A stretch of 64,000 nt of DNA, taken from assembly GCA_016721305.1 (NCBI GenBank), contig JADKIH010000002.1, positions 62,001 through 126,000 of the forward strand, given 5' to 3'. This stretch comes from Bacteroidota bacterium. Its GTDB lineage: Bacteria; Bacteroidota; Bacteroidia; AKYH767-A; 2013-40CM-41-45. The translations under genes were made by a program, and so were the position numbers. The notes beneath the pieces were generated by a model. It was not told where the DNA came from and made no database searches. It saw nothing but the letters and a program-made list of their open reading frames with translations. This document shows positions 18,957-27,073 of this stretch, one piece after another; positions within the stretch are counted from its first letter, which is position 1, and each line of letters opens with the position of its first letter.

Positions 18957-19757
18957 ATGGATCTCTTTCACATCGGCTTTCTAACCATCAGACTCATTGA
19001 TCTGATCGATATCGCCATAGTGACTTTTCTTCTTTACAAGCTGTACAATCTGCTTCGTGGCGGGGTTGCCATCAATATCTTCATTGGACTTCTCACGGTT
19101 TATGCCTTGTATTGGATTTGCGTGAAAGTGCTGAATATGGAATTGATCGGAACTATTCTTGGTCAGTTTATCAGCCTTGGCTTCATTGCCCTGATCATCG
19201 TTTTTCAGCAGGAAGTTCGTCGATTCCTTATCGTACTCGGCACGAACAATATTCTTTCTAAAAACAATTTCACTAAACAAATTTTGCCCTGGAACTGGCA
19301 AACTCAGAAAAATCCGCCACTCGATATTTCTGCCATCGTTAAAGCTTGCCGTCAAATGTCGAAAAGCCGAACCGGAGCCATTATCGTTCTGGCAAAGTCG
19401 TCACAACTGAAGTACTACGCTAATACGGGAGATGTGATGGAAGCTGAAATTTCACAACGTCTTATCGAAAGCATTTTCTTTAAAAATTCCCCGATGCATG
19501 ACGGTGCGATTATTATTGTCAACAATAAGATCAAAGCCGCTCGCTGTGTTCTTCCGGTTACCGAGAATGTTGAGCTACCTGCTCATTTAGGAATGCGACA
19601 TCGTGCCGCCATTGGTATTACCGAGCAAAGTGATGCTATCGCCGTTATCGTTTCCGAAGAAACCGGCGAAATTTCAGTCGCAAAAGAAGGCCAAACGAAA
19701 CTCAATGTTTCGCCTGATGAGCTCGAGAGAGAATTGAAAGTGGAATTCGAAGTATAG
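18957..19757 (+). CDS. cdaA: Diadenylate cyclase CdaA
   Basis: A membrane-bound c-di-AMP synthase of 266 residues. The first ~90 residues hold three membrane helices, and the DAC (DisA_N) domain follows. Its ATP-binding signatures are both present: DGAIII (about residues 181-186) and RHRAAIGI (about 212-219). c-di-AMP controls osmotic and cell-wall physiology. The gene follows folP closely. No CdaR-like regulator gene is adjacent, which agrees with Bacteroidota in general. It is complete and undisturbed. Confidence 0.93.
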   Translation: MDLFHIGFLTIRLIDLIDIAIVTFLLYKLYNLLRGGVAINIFIGLLTVYALYWICVKVLNMELIGTILGQFISLGFIALIIVFQQEVRRFLIVLGTNNILSKNNFTKQILPWNWQTQKNPPLDISAIVKACRQMSKSRTGAIIVLAKSSQLKYYANTGDVMEAEISQRLIESIFFKNSPMHDGAIIIVNNKIKAARCVLPVTENVELPAHLGMRHRAAIGITEQSDAIAVIVSEETGEISVAKEGQTKLNVSPDELERELKVEFEV

Positions 19758-19771
19758 AATTAGCTGGTTGG

Positions 19772-20308
19772 CTAATTTGCTGATGTGTCCTGCTTTTGCA
19801 TAAAGGACTTCACGAGATCTTCGTCGCTCAGCCCCTGCTCTAGCTGATAAAGTGAGCCTTTTGCTCCTTCAACCATTGGTGAATTCGGAAACTTCTGAAT
19901 GAATTCAGAATACTTGGCCTTAGCTTTTTCCACATCACGAATATTATTCTCATAAACAAAAGCCTGCAAAAACAGAGCCTTTGAATACAAGCGATGCTCA
20001 GGGAATTTTGACATCAGCTTGTCGAGTAATTCGACTGAACGATTATAATCTTTGATGCCGACACAAAGGTCAGCTGCTCGGAAGTAGTAATTGGCCGACA
20101 TCGTATCGTTCGGAAATTGCTCGGTATACTTCAGATAATCCTGAATAACCACAAGCGCCTTTTCCATATTGACCATCTTAGTCGTATCGTTAATCAAGCC
20201 CTTTTCTTCAGCTTCGATTTTTTGGCTTAACTTTTTTTCTTCACTTGTACAGGAAAAAAATATGGTCGCAAGCAAACTCAACGACAGGAAATATTTGACA
20301 ATTTTCAT
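19772..20308 (-). CDS. TPR-repeat lipoprotein
   Basis: A 178-residue protein with a lipoprotein leader: lipobox FFSC, acceptor Cys about residue 20. An acidic/lysine-rich stretch follows, then tetratricopeptide-like helices (LVVIQDYLKYTEQFPNDTMSA, AKYSEFIQKFPNSPMVEGA). It resembles the YbgF/BamD-like class of small periplasmic TPR lipoproteins, but I cannot assign a partner. It lies directly downstream of def (15 bp) on the same strand, and ruvX precedes def, so the three probably form an operon. Confidence 0.75.
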   Translation of the reverse strand: MKIVKYFLSLSLLATIFFSCTSEEKKLSQKIEAEEKGLINDTTKMVNMEKALVVIQDYLKYTEQFPNDTMSANYYFRAADLCVGIKDYNRSVELLDKLMSKFPEHRLYSKALFLQAFVYENNIRDVEKAKAKYSEFIQKFPNSPMVEGAKGSLYQLEQGLSDEDLVKSFMQKQDTSAN

Positions 20309-20323
20309 TTGGAGAGGAACAGA

Positions 20324-20881
20324 TTATCTTCCTTTAGCAGGAAATTTCATTTTGTAATCGACATCAACTTTACCCATGCTGATGTCATTTAATTTATTCT
20401 TTAACAAGCGACGACGCAACGGAGAAATTCGATCTGTAAACAAAATGCCTTCGATGTGATCATACTCGTGTTGAATAATTCTCGCAGTGATTCCATCATA
20501 CGTCTTCTTGTGAAGCTTCCAATTTTCGTCGTAGTACTCGATATGTACTTCTTCCTTTCTCTGAACATCTTCACGGACATTCGGAATCGACAAACAACCC
20601 TCGTTAAACTTCCACGGGTCACCCGCTTCTTCGGTGATGATCGGATTGATAAACACCTGCTTGAAATCGCGAACATCATCGTCCTCAAAAGGTTCTCCAT
20701 CGACAATGAAGAGACGAATAGACAAACCAATCTGAGGTGCAGCCAAACCTACTCCGCTGCTTTCATACATGGTTTCAAACATATTGGCAATAATCTCGTC
20801 AAGCTTTGGATATTTCTTGTCGATCTCAACCGCTTTCTTTTTCAGAACCGGATCACCGTAGGCTACTATTGGGTAAATCAT
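20324..20881 (-). CDS. def: Peptide deformylase
   Basis: Def removes the N-formyl group from new proteins using a bound metal (Fe or Zn). All three family motifs are present: GVGLAAPQ (about residues 43-50), EGCLS with the Cys ligand, and HEYDH with the two His ligands and catalytic Glu. The length of 185 residues is typical. It sits 11 bp downstream of ruvX. Confidence 0.96.
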   Translation of the reverse strand: MIYPIVAYGDPVLKKKAVEIDKKYPKLDEIIANMFETMYESSGVGLAAPQIGLSIRLFIVDGEPFEDDDVRDFKQVFINPIITEEAGDPWKFNEGCLSIPNVREDVQRKEEVHIEYYDENWKLHKKTYDGITARIIQHEYDHIEGILFTDRISPLRRRLLKNKLNDISMGKVDVDYKMKFPAKGR

Positions 20882-20892
20882 ATACTCGTATG

Positions 20893-21318
20893 CTATTTAA
20901 ATCCGTTTTGTCGGTAATTCATGAACGACTGCAATAAAATGACGGCACTGGTTTGATCGATTAATTCCTTTCTCTGACGATCAGATTTTTTGAGTCCGCT
21001 CATTAGCAAAGTTTGCTGTGCCATCACAGAAGTAAATCGTTCGTCATATCGTTCGATCGGAATCTCCGGAAATTTCCTCTTCAGCTCCTTCACAAAATTA
21101 TCGACCAACGGTCCAATTTGTGAAGCCGAATTATCCATCTGCCTTGGATCTCCTACAACGATGCATTCAACCTTCTCGGCCTGAAAGTATTTCCGCAGAT
21201 ACTCGATCACATCCTTTGAATGAACGGTTTCCAATGCAGTGGCAATGATTTGTCCGGGATCTGTTACTGCCAATCCAATCCGCTTCGTCCCATAATCAAT
21301 TGCCATTATCCTCGCCAT
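20893..21318 (-). CDS. ruvX: Putative pre-16S rRNA nuclease / Holliday junction resolvase-like YqgF
   Basis: RuvX/YqgF belongs to the RNase H fold and is implicated in 16S rRNA 5' maturation. The protein starts MARIMAIDYGTKRIGLAV with the first catalytic Asp. VVGDPRQMD, ERYDERFTS and the C-terminal acidic DQTSAVILLQ follow. From the ATG at 21318 it has 141 residues, the normal size. A longer open frame to 21363 is not needed and would cross the promoter box at 21323-21330. It is first in a ruvX-def-TPR unit. Confidence 0.93.
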   Translation of the reverse strand: MARIMAIDYGTKRIGLAVTDPGQIIATALETVHSKDVIEYLRKYFQAEKVECIVVGDPRQMDNSASQIGPLVDNFVKELKRKFPEIPIERYDERFTSVMAQQTLLMSGLKKSDRQRKELIDQTSAVILLQSFMNYRQNGFK

Positions 21319-21322
21319 GCTG

Positions 21323-21330
21323 CAAATATA
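21323..21330 (-). promoter_or_regulatory. -7 box of ruvX
   Basis: On the minus strand this reads TATATTTG, an exact TAnnTTTG match, ending 5 bp before the ruvX ATG. It decides the start at 21318 and implies a leaderless or nearly leaderless transcript. Confidence 0.45.
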
Positions 21331-21497
21331 CGTCTTCGAATGTATATTCCCAGTCCTGACCAAGTGCCAAAATCACTAAATCAGTCATAAATCAACGGTT
21401 TTTAAAGCGCTTTCGTTCATTACTTTCAACGAACGAGGGTATATTCCGTTGGCAGATTGAATTCGGAACCGTTTCTTTGCCTAAAATCTTGACCCTA

Positions 21498-22304
21498 ATG
21501 AAGGATATCATTGAAAAGGCCTGGGAAAACCGTGAGCTTTTAAAGGAAGAAAATACCCAAAAAACCATCCGCCATATTATCGAAGAATTGGACAAAGGCC
21601 TTATTCGTGTAGCCGAGCCGGGTAGCGATGGTTGGAAGGTAAACGATTGGATCAAGAAAGCCGTTATACTCTACTTTCCGATCCAGCAGATGGAAACCCT
21701 CCATGCCGGACCAATGGAATTTCACGATAAGATGAGGCTCAAAACCGATTATGCCGGACAAGGCGTGCGTGTTGTGCCTCACGGAATCGCTCGTTATGGA
21801 TCTTACTTGGCAAAAGGTGTAATCATGATGCCATCTTACGTCAATATAGGCGCGTACGTCGACGAGGGAACGATGGTTGACACTTGGGCGACGGTTGGAT
21901 CTTGTGCGCAAATTGGAAAGCATGTTCACCTGAGTGGTGGCGTCGGAATCGGCGGTGTGCTTGAACCGGTTCAGGCTGCACCTGTTATTATTGAAGACAA
22001 TTGCTTTATAGGGTCTCGCTGCATCGTTGTTGAAGGAGTTCGTGTCGAAAAAGAAGCTGTTCTCGGAGCTAATGTTGTTCTGACAATGTCGACAAAGATC
22101 ATCGACGTATCAGGACCGGAACCGAAAGAATATATTGGAGTTGTTCCTCCTAAATCCGTGGTTATCCCCGGATCCTATACAAAGAAATTTCCTGCAGGCG
22201 AGTATCAAGTGCCATGCGCACTGATTATCGGAAAAAGAAAAGAGAGTACGGATAAAAAGACTTCACTCAATGATGCGCTGAGAGATTACGGCGTTTCTGC
22301 ATAA
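21498..22304 (+). CDS. dapD: 2,3,4,5-tetrahydropyridine-2,6-dicarboxylate N-succinyltransferase
   Basis: DapD succinylates tetrahydrodipicolinate in the lysine/diaminopimelate pathway needed for peptidoglycan. The N-terminal helical domain (KAWENRELL) leads to a left-handed beta helix of hexapeptide repeats from about residue 100. Signature stretches are DEGTMVDTWATVGSCAQIG, GGVGIGGVLEPVQA and ENCFIGSR-like turns. The length of 268 residues from ATG 21498 is standard. A TTG 21 bp upstream is in frame but unlikely. The glycosyltransferase gene begins 1 bp after the stop. Confidence 0.95.
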   Translation: MKDIIEKAWENRELLKEENTQKTIRHIIEELDKGLIRVAEPGSDGWKVNDWIKKAVILYFPIQQMETLHAGPMEFHDKMRLKTDYAGQGVRVVPHGIARYGSYLAKGVIMMPSYVNIGAYVDEGTMVDTWATVGSCAQIGKHVHLSGGVGIGGVLEPVQAAPVIIEDNCFIGSRCIVVEGVRVEKEAVLGANVVLTMSTKIIDVSGPEPKEYIGVVPPKSVVIPGSYTKKFPAGEYQVPCALIIGKRKESTDKKTSLNDALRDYGVSA

Positions 22305-22305
22305 G

Positions 22306-23283
22306 ATGGCAAAGAAATTTTTAATTATACAAACAGCCTTCGTAGGTGATGTTATTCTGGCAACAGCCTTGATTGAAAAACTACATCTGCATTTTTCGGA
22401 TTCATCAATCACGATGCTCGTTCGAAAAGGTAATGAAGGACTTCTTGTCAATAATCCATGGCTCGATGAAGTCTTGATTTGGTCGAAGAAAGAAAATAAA
22501 CTCAACAATCTGTTGAAACTGATTCCTGAAATCAGAAAAAGGAAATTCGATCACGTCATCAACTTACAACGATTTGCGGGAACAGGATTGCTCACTGTTT
22601 TATCGGGAGCCAAAAGAACATCGGGCTTCAGAAAAAATCCCTTGAGCTTTTTTTATTCCGATAAGATAGAACATGAAATCGGAAACGGCCGGCATGAGGT
22701 TGAGCGAAATCAAGATTTGATTGCTTCAATCACAAATGGCAAAGCTGCTCGGATGCGACTTTACCCTTCTGAGTCCGATTTCAGAGCGGTGGCGCGATTT
22801 CATTCGCACCCCTACTTCACCATTTCACCGGGATCGATTTGGTTTACTAAAACATTTCCTGAGCACAAATGGATTGAACTCACTGCGCTTTTAAAAGGAA
22901 CAGTTTACATTCTCGGTTCACCATCTGAATCTGAATTAGGCGAAAGAATAATCAAAGCGAATCCGACAGCTAAAATTATCAATCTTGCCGGACAGCTTTC
23001 TTTCCTCGAATCAACGGCATTGATGCGTGACGCAAAAATGAATTACGTGAACGACTCTGCTCCATTGCATATGGCCGGAGCCATTAACGCACCGGTTACA
23101 GCCATTTACTGTTCTACCGTGCCCGAATTTGGCTTCGGTCCATTATCGGATAACTCAAGAATTGTTCAGACTACGCTGCAATTAAAATGTCGCCCTTGCG
23201 GACTGCACGGCCATCAACAATGTCCTGAAAAACATTTCCGTTGTGCGGAAAGTATCGATGTTAACACCATTCAACTGACATGA
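22306..23283 (+). CDS. Glycosyltransferase family 9 (heptosyltransferase-like)
   Basis: A 325-residue protein of the ADP-heptose:LPS heptosyltransferase family. It starts with the Rossmann-type strand LIIQTAFVGDVILATAL, typical of GT9. A second nucleotide-binding half has SPGSIWFTKTFPEHKW and the conserved DSAPLHMAGAINAPVTAIY motif. It presumably adds a heptose or related sugar to the LPS core on the cytoplasmic face. It is tightly packed between dapD (1 bp) and tsaC (ATGA overlap). A Cys-rich tail (CRPCGLHGHQQCPEKHFRC) is a known feature of part of this family. Confidence 0.88.
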   Translation: MAKKFLIIQTAFVGDVILATALIEKLHLHFSDSSITMLVRKGNEGLLVNNPWLDEVLIWSKKENKLNNLLKLIPEIRKRKFDHVINLQRFAGTGLLTVLSGAKRTSGFRKNPLSFFYSDKIEHEIGNGRHEVERNQDLIASITNGKAARMRLYPSESDFRAVARFHSHPYFTISPGSIWFTKTFPEHKWIELTALLKGTVYILGSPSESELGERIIKANPTAKIINLAGQLSFLESTALMRDAKMNYVNDSAPLHMAGAINAPVTAIYCSTVPEFGFGPLSDNSRIVQTTLQLKCRPCGLHGHQQCPEKHFRCAESIDVNTIQLT

Positions 23284-23864
23284 CTCCCGAACTCCTTGCC
23301 GAAATAAAAAAAGCTAACGAAGTAATTCGAAACGGCGGCATCATTCTTTATCCTACCGACACGATTTGGGGAATCGGCTGCGATGCAACGAATGAAAAAG
23401 CTGTCGAAAAAATATATAATCTAAAAAAACGTGAAGAAAGCAAGAGCATGATTTTATTGCTCGATGCCGAAGGTCGATTGCTGCAATATGTCAAAGATGT
23501 ACCTGATCAGGCCTACGACTTAATAGAAGTAAGCGACAAACCGCTTACCATCATTTATGACGATGCAAAAAATCTCCCATCAAACTTAATTGCTGCCGAC
23601 GGAAGTATTGCTATTCGCATTTGCAAAGATGAGTTCTGCAAAAATCTTATCGGCCAAATGCGTAAACCATTAGTTTCAACCTCTGCAAATCTCAGCGGCG
23701 AAAAGAGTCCCGCTACCTTCGACGATATCAGCGAAGAAATAAAAAACGGTGTCGATCACATCGTAAACTGGAGACAACACGAAAGACAATCCGGCCAGGC
23801 TTCGGAAATTATTCGGATTCGGAAGGGTGGGTTGTTTGAGATTGTTCGGCGTGCTTCTAGTTAG
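23280..23864 (+). CDS. tsaC: L-threonylcarbamoyladenylate synthase
   Basis: A Sua5/YrdC/TsaC-type enzyme making the threonylcarbamoyl-AMP used for tRNA t6A37. At 194 residues it lacks the extra Sua5 domain. Typical motifs are YPTDTIWGIGCDA (about residues 22-34), KKREESKSM and the STSANLSGE loop. It begins inside the stop of the GT9 gene (ATGA). tsaE, another t6A gene, is at 57.4 kb. The TAG stop is the first triplet of a heptanucleotide array. Confidence 0.94.
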   Translation: MTPELLAEIKKANEVIRNGGIILYPTDTIWGIGCDATNEKAVEKIYNLKKREESKSMILLLDAEGRLLQYVKDVPDQAYDLIEVSDKPLTIIYDDAKNLPSNLIAADGSIAIRICKDEFCKNLIGQMRKPLVSTSANLSGEKSPATFDDISEEIKNGVDHIVNWRQHERQSGQASEIIRIRKGGLFEIVRRASS

Positions 23865-23921
23865 TAAGTAGTAAGTAGTAAGTAGTAAGTCGACTTACTA
23901 CTTACTACTTACTACTTAGTA
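23862..23921. repeat. Near-perfect 60-bp palindrome made of heptamer repeats
   Basis: Four copies of TAGTAAG (23862-23889) are followed, across a GTCGAC centre, by inverted copies (ACTTACT unit) to 23921. The 30-bp arms differ at only one position. The first triplet is the tsaC stop. The array ends 11 bp before the cca -7 box. It could fold as a long hairpin and terminate or stabilise the tsaC message; there is no clean T-run. Confidence 0.9.
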
Positions 23922-23932
23922 AAATATTCCCC

Positions 23933-23940
23933 TATCTTTG
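23933..23940 (+). promoter_or_regulatory. -7 box of cca
   Basis: TATCTTTG is an exact TAnnTTTG match ending 18 bp before the cca ATG (23959), just past the palindromic array. The -33 element would fall inside the array and is not recognisable. Confidence 0.45.
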
Positions 23941-23958
23941 CCCCCCACCCATAAAAAA

Positions 23959-25377
23959 ATGAAGAAACATCTTCAACACCCCATTTTCACTGTCATTGCT
24001 GAGGAGGCTGAGAAGCTTCAGCAGCAGGCATTTGTAGTGGGTGGATATGTTCGGGATATTTTCCTTAAGCGGGAATCGAAGGACATAGACATTGTGGTTT
24101 TAGGAAGCGGCATCGATCTGGCTCATAAAGTTGCACATCGTTTAGGCGATTCGGTTCCGGTGAGTTTTTTCAAAAATTTCGGTACGGCGATGATCAAATT
24201 CGATGGATTGGAAATCGAATTTGTCGGAGCGCGTAAAGAATCATACCGTCTTGATTCGAGAAAACCGATTGTCGAAGAAGGTTCACTCGACGATGATCAG
24301 AAACGACGCGACTTCACCATCAATGCGATGGCTATTCATCTTACTCCGACAAACTTTGGCGAACTGCTCGATTCATTTAACGGCACCGACGATCTCCAGA
24401 AAAAACTGATACGCACACCTCTTGATCCGGAAATCACTTTCTCCGATGATCCCCTTAGAATGATGCGTGCAATTCGCTTTGCCAGTCAACTCCATTTTCA
24501 TATCGACGCAAAAGCATTCAAGGCAATTAAAAACAATAAAGACCGAATCAAAATTGTCTCTACCGAAAGAGTGACTGAAGAATTGAATAAAATTGTTCTT
24601 TCTTCAAAGCCTTCGATTGGGTTCGAGCTGCTCTTCGACTCCGGATTACTTGAAGTAATCTTCCCTCAGATGTGCCTGTTACATGGTGTTGAATATATCA
24701 ATGGCCAGGGACACAAAGACAATTTTTATCATACACTTCAGGTACTCGACAATGTTGCTAAAGCAACCGACGACTTATGGATTCGTTGGTCTGCCATTCT
24801 GCACGACATAGCCAAGCCGGCAACAAAGCGCTTTGAACCCGGCCAGGGATGGACGTTTCACGGACACGAAGACAGAGGAGCCCGAATGGTTAAGCACATT
24901 TTTCGTCAGCTCAAATTACCGCTGAATGAGAAAATGAAACTGGTTGAGAAGCTGGTTCAGCTGCACTTACGCCCTATCGTCTTGGCACAGGAACATGTAA
25001 CCGATTCGGCTATCCGCCGTCTTTTGTTCGATGCCGGAGACGATATTGATGCCCTCATGATGCTTTGTCACGCCGATGTAACGACAAAGAATGAGTATAA
25101 AATTCGTAAGTAAAAAGACAATTTCCGCATCGTTGCAGAGAAGCTCAAAGAGGTCGAAGAGAAAGACCGCATTCGAAACTGGCAGCCACCAGTTACCGGC
25201 GAGCTCATTATGGAAACATTTGATCTGAAGCCGGGTAAGGAAGTGGGAATCATCAAGAATGCCATTCGGGAAGCTATTTTGGACGGCGAGATACGAAATG
25301 AATATGATGAAGCCTTTGCATTTATGTTAAAAATAGCAAATGATTTAGGTCTTGTCAGAAAAGAAATTAAGTCATAA
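23959..25377 (+). CDS. cca: CCA tRNA nucleotidyltransferase with HD domain, in-frame TAA
   Basis: This enzyme adds or repairs the 3' CCA of tRNAs. The nucleotidyltransferase head has VVGGYVRD and DIDIVVLG (about residues 26-48) and the RRDFTINAMA motif. The RNA-binding middle region has DDPLRMMRAIRFASQL. An HD domain (HDIAKPAT, about residues 280-287) follows. A TAA at 25111-25113 interrupts the frame after KNEYKIRK. The same frame continues with KDNFRIVAEKLKEVEEKD for 87 more codons, matching the family's usual C-terminus. Tyr (TAC or TAT) is the expected residue, so one substitution explains it. The ATG at 23959 is chosen over an upstream TTG because of the promoter box at 23933. Confidence 0.92.
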
Positions 25378-25437
25378 AACGCTGATAATTTTTTTAACTT
25401 TTTCGCATTCTTGATATTTTTGATTAGAATTTCTTTC

Positions 25438-25445
25438 TATTTTTG
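25438..25445 (+). promoter_or_regulatory. -7 box of the pRiA4b ORF-3-like gene
   Basis: TATTTTTG matches TAnnTTTG and lies 26 bp upstream of the ATG at 25471. A second identical box is at 25415-25422. The region is AT-rich and the -33 spacing is not ideal. Confidence 0.4.
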
Positions 25446-25470
25446 AAGAAGAAAGATTTGACCCCATCCA

Positions 25471-26132
25471 ATGGCTAATTACCGATTCCGCGTAACATTT
25501 GAAGATTACGATGATGTAGTGCGTGACATTGAAGTCCGCTCCTTACAGACCTTTGACGACTTCCACCATGCCATCCAAAATGCCATCGGCTTTGATGGAA
25601 CGAAGACTGCTTCGTTCTATATGAGTGATGACAATTGGAAAAAGGCAAAGAAATCACGAATAAATATCTGACTGAAACCGAACAGGAAACTAAGGTTACG
25701 ATGAAGGCTTCCCGCCTTTGCGACTTCATTGCCGATCCGCATCAAAAAATATATTACGTATTTGATTTCACTTCTCCCTGGACTTTCCGCATCGAATTGA
25801 TCAAGATCAATCGTGAAGATGAAGCAGGCGCTTCCTATCCTCGTTGCATTCGTGCCGTAGGTGATGCTCCGAAACAATACAACACTCCGATGACTGCTGC
25901 GCTTCCGATACCGGAAGATTTCGATCTGCTCGATGATGTGGATGATGAAGAAGAGGAAGAACCGGAAACAGAAGATCTTGGTGTCGATGAAGGTGAATTA
26001 CCCGAAGGCGAAGAAAAAGAATCTTCTTTTGTAGCCGCTTCCGACGATGATCCTGAAGCAGCCGGTGAATTCGATACCGCTGACGACGACATGATCAGCG
26101 ACGAAGAAATCTCTGACAGCGATGAGTTTTAA
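25471..26132 (+). CDS. pRiA4b ORF-3-like protein with long acidic tail, frameshifted
   Basis: The first ~140 residues match the pRiA4b ORF-3-like domain: YRFRVTFEDYDDVVRDIEV, HHAIQNAIGFD and a later DFIADPHQKIYYVFDF. The last ~75 residues are very acidic, with runs of Asp and Glu (for example DDVDDEEEEEPETED). The frame breaks near 25640, where one A is missing from the run in TGGAAAAAGGC. Restoring it reads DDNWKKGKEITNKYL. Repaired length is about 220 residues. Function is unknown; the acidic tail suggests binding to a basic partner such as a nucleic-acid-binding protein, which is speculation. A terminator follows. Confidence 0.75.
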
Positions 26133-26155
26133 AAATCACAATATTTAATACTTAG

Positions 26156-26177
26156 AACCCTCTCTTGAGGGTTTTTT
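26156..26177 (+). terminator. Rho-independent terminator
   Basis: AACCCTC-TCTT-GAGGGTT stem followed by further T residues, 24 bp after the acidic-tail gene. It ends only 11 bp before the miaA ATG, so any miaA promoter must overlap it. Confidence 0.8.
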
Positions 26178-26188
26178 ATTTTAGTACA

Positions 26189-27073
26189 ATGAAAAGACTC
26201 ATCGTTATTGCCGGCCCGACAGCTTCAGGAAAAACCAAAATGGCCATTGAAGTCGCACGCGAATTGAATGCTGAAATTATCAGCGCCGATTCACGACAAT
26301 TTTATCGCAAGATGAGTATCGGAACGGCAAAACCTTCTGCAAGTGAATTAAAGCAAGTCAAGCATCACTTTATAGACACACTAAATCCGGAAGAAGATTA
26401 CAATATCGGCCGATTTGAAATAGATGCTCTCCAAAAAATTGAAGAGCTGCATCAGAAAAACGATGATGTAATTATGGCCGGCGGAAGCGGTCTTTACATT
26501 AAGGCTGTTTGCGAAGGACTCGATGAATTGCCTGCTTCGGATCCGGATTTCAGAAAACAACTTGAACTACAGTTGCTGGAAAAAGGGGTTGACTTTCTAG
26601 CTGAACAATTGAAAGTAAAAGACCCAGTCTACTATGAAGAGGTGGATCGCAAGAACCCACATCGGCTGATTCGTGCCCTGGAGGTTATTGAATCGACCGG
26701 TCAACCGTTTTCATCGTTCCGAAAAAACAATATTACGGAAAGACCTTTTCAAATAATCAAGATTGCGATATTGGTGGATCGGGATACATTGTACGACAAT
26801 ATCAATCGTCGTGTTGACAAAATGTTTGCCGATGGCTTGGTTGAAGAAGTGCGCACTCTTCTTCCCTATCGTTTCAACAATGCGTTGCAGACTGTTGGAT
26901 ACGCAGAAATCTTTGAATACTTCGACGGTAAAATATCGCTTGATGTCGCGAAGGAAATGATCAAACAAAACACACGTCATTATGCCAAGAGGCAAATGAC
27001 GTGGTTTCGTAAAGAACAAGGCATTCACTGGGTGGAAAACGCCGCTGAAGCTTTGGAAATTATTTCTCGTTAG
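26189..27073 (+). CDS. miaA: tRNA dimethylallyltransferase
   Basis: MiaA prenylates A37 of tRNAs reading UNN codons. The P-loop GPTASGKT is at residues 8-15. SADSRQFYRKMSIGTAKP, HHFIDTLNPEEDYNIGRFE, GGSGLYIKAV and HRLIRALEV are all family motifs. The length of 294 residues from ATG 26189 is normal. An in-frame GTG 24 bp upstream lies inside the terminator and is rejected. The 3' end overlaps the convergent M16 peptidase gene by 14 bp. Confidence 0.95.
   Translation: MKRLIVIAGPTASGKTKMAIEVARELNAEIISADSRQFYRKMSIGTAKPSASELKQVKHHFIDTLNPEEDYNIGRFEIDALQKIEELHQKNDDVIMAGGSGLYIKAVCEGLDELPASDPDFRKQLELQLLEKGVDFLAEQLKVKDPVYYEEVDRKNPHRLIRALEVIESTGQPFSSFRKNNITERPFQIIKIAILVDRDTLYDNINRRVDKMFADGLVEEVRTLLPYRFNNALQTVGYAEIFEYFDGKISLDVAKEMIKQNTRHYAKRQMTWFRKEQGIHWVENAAEALEIISR

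Noticed and set aside
25835..26092. Ser-rich minus-strand open frame opposite the acidic tail
   Set aside because: It is the complement of Asp/Glu codons and has low-complexity composition without domain or promoter.
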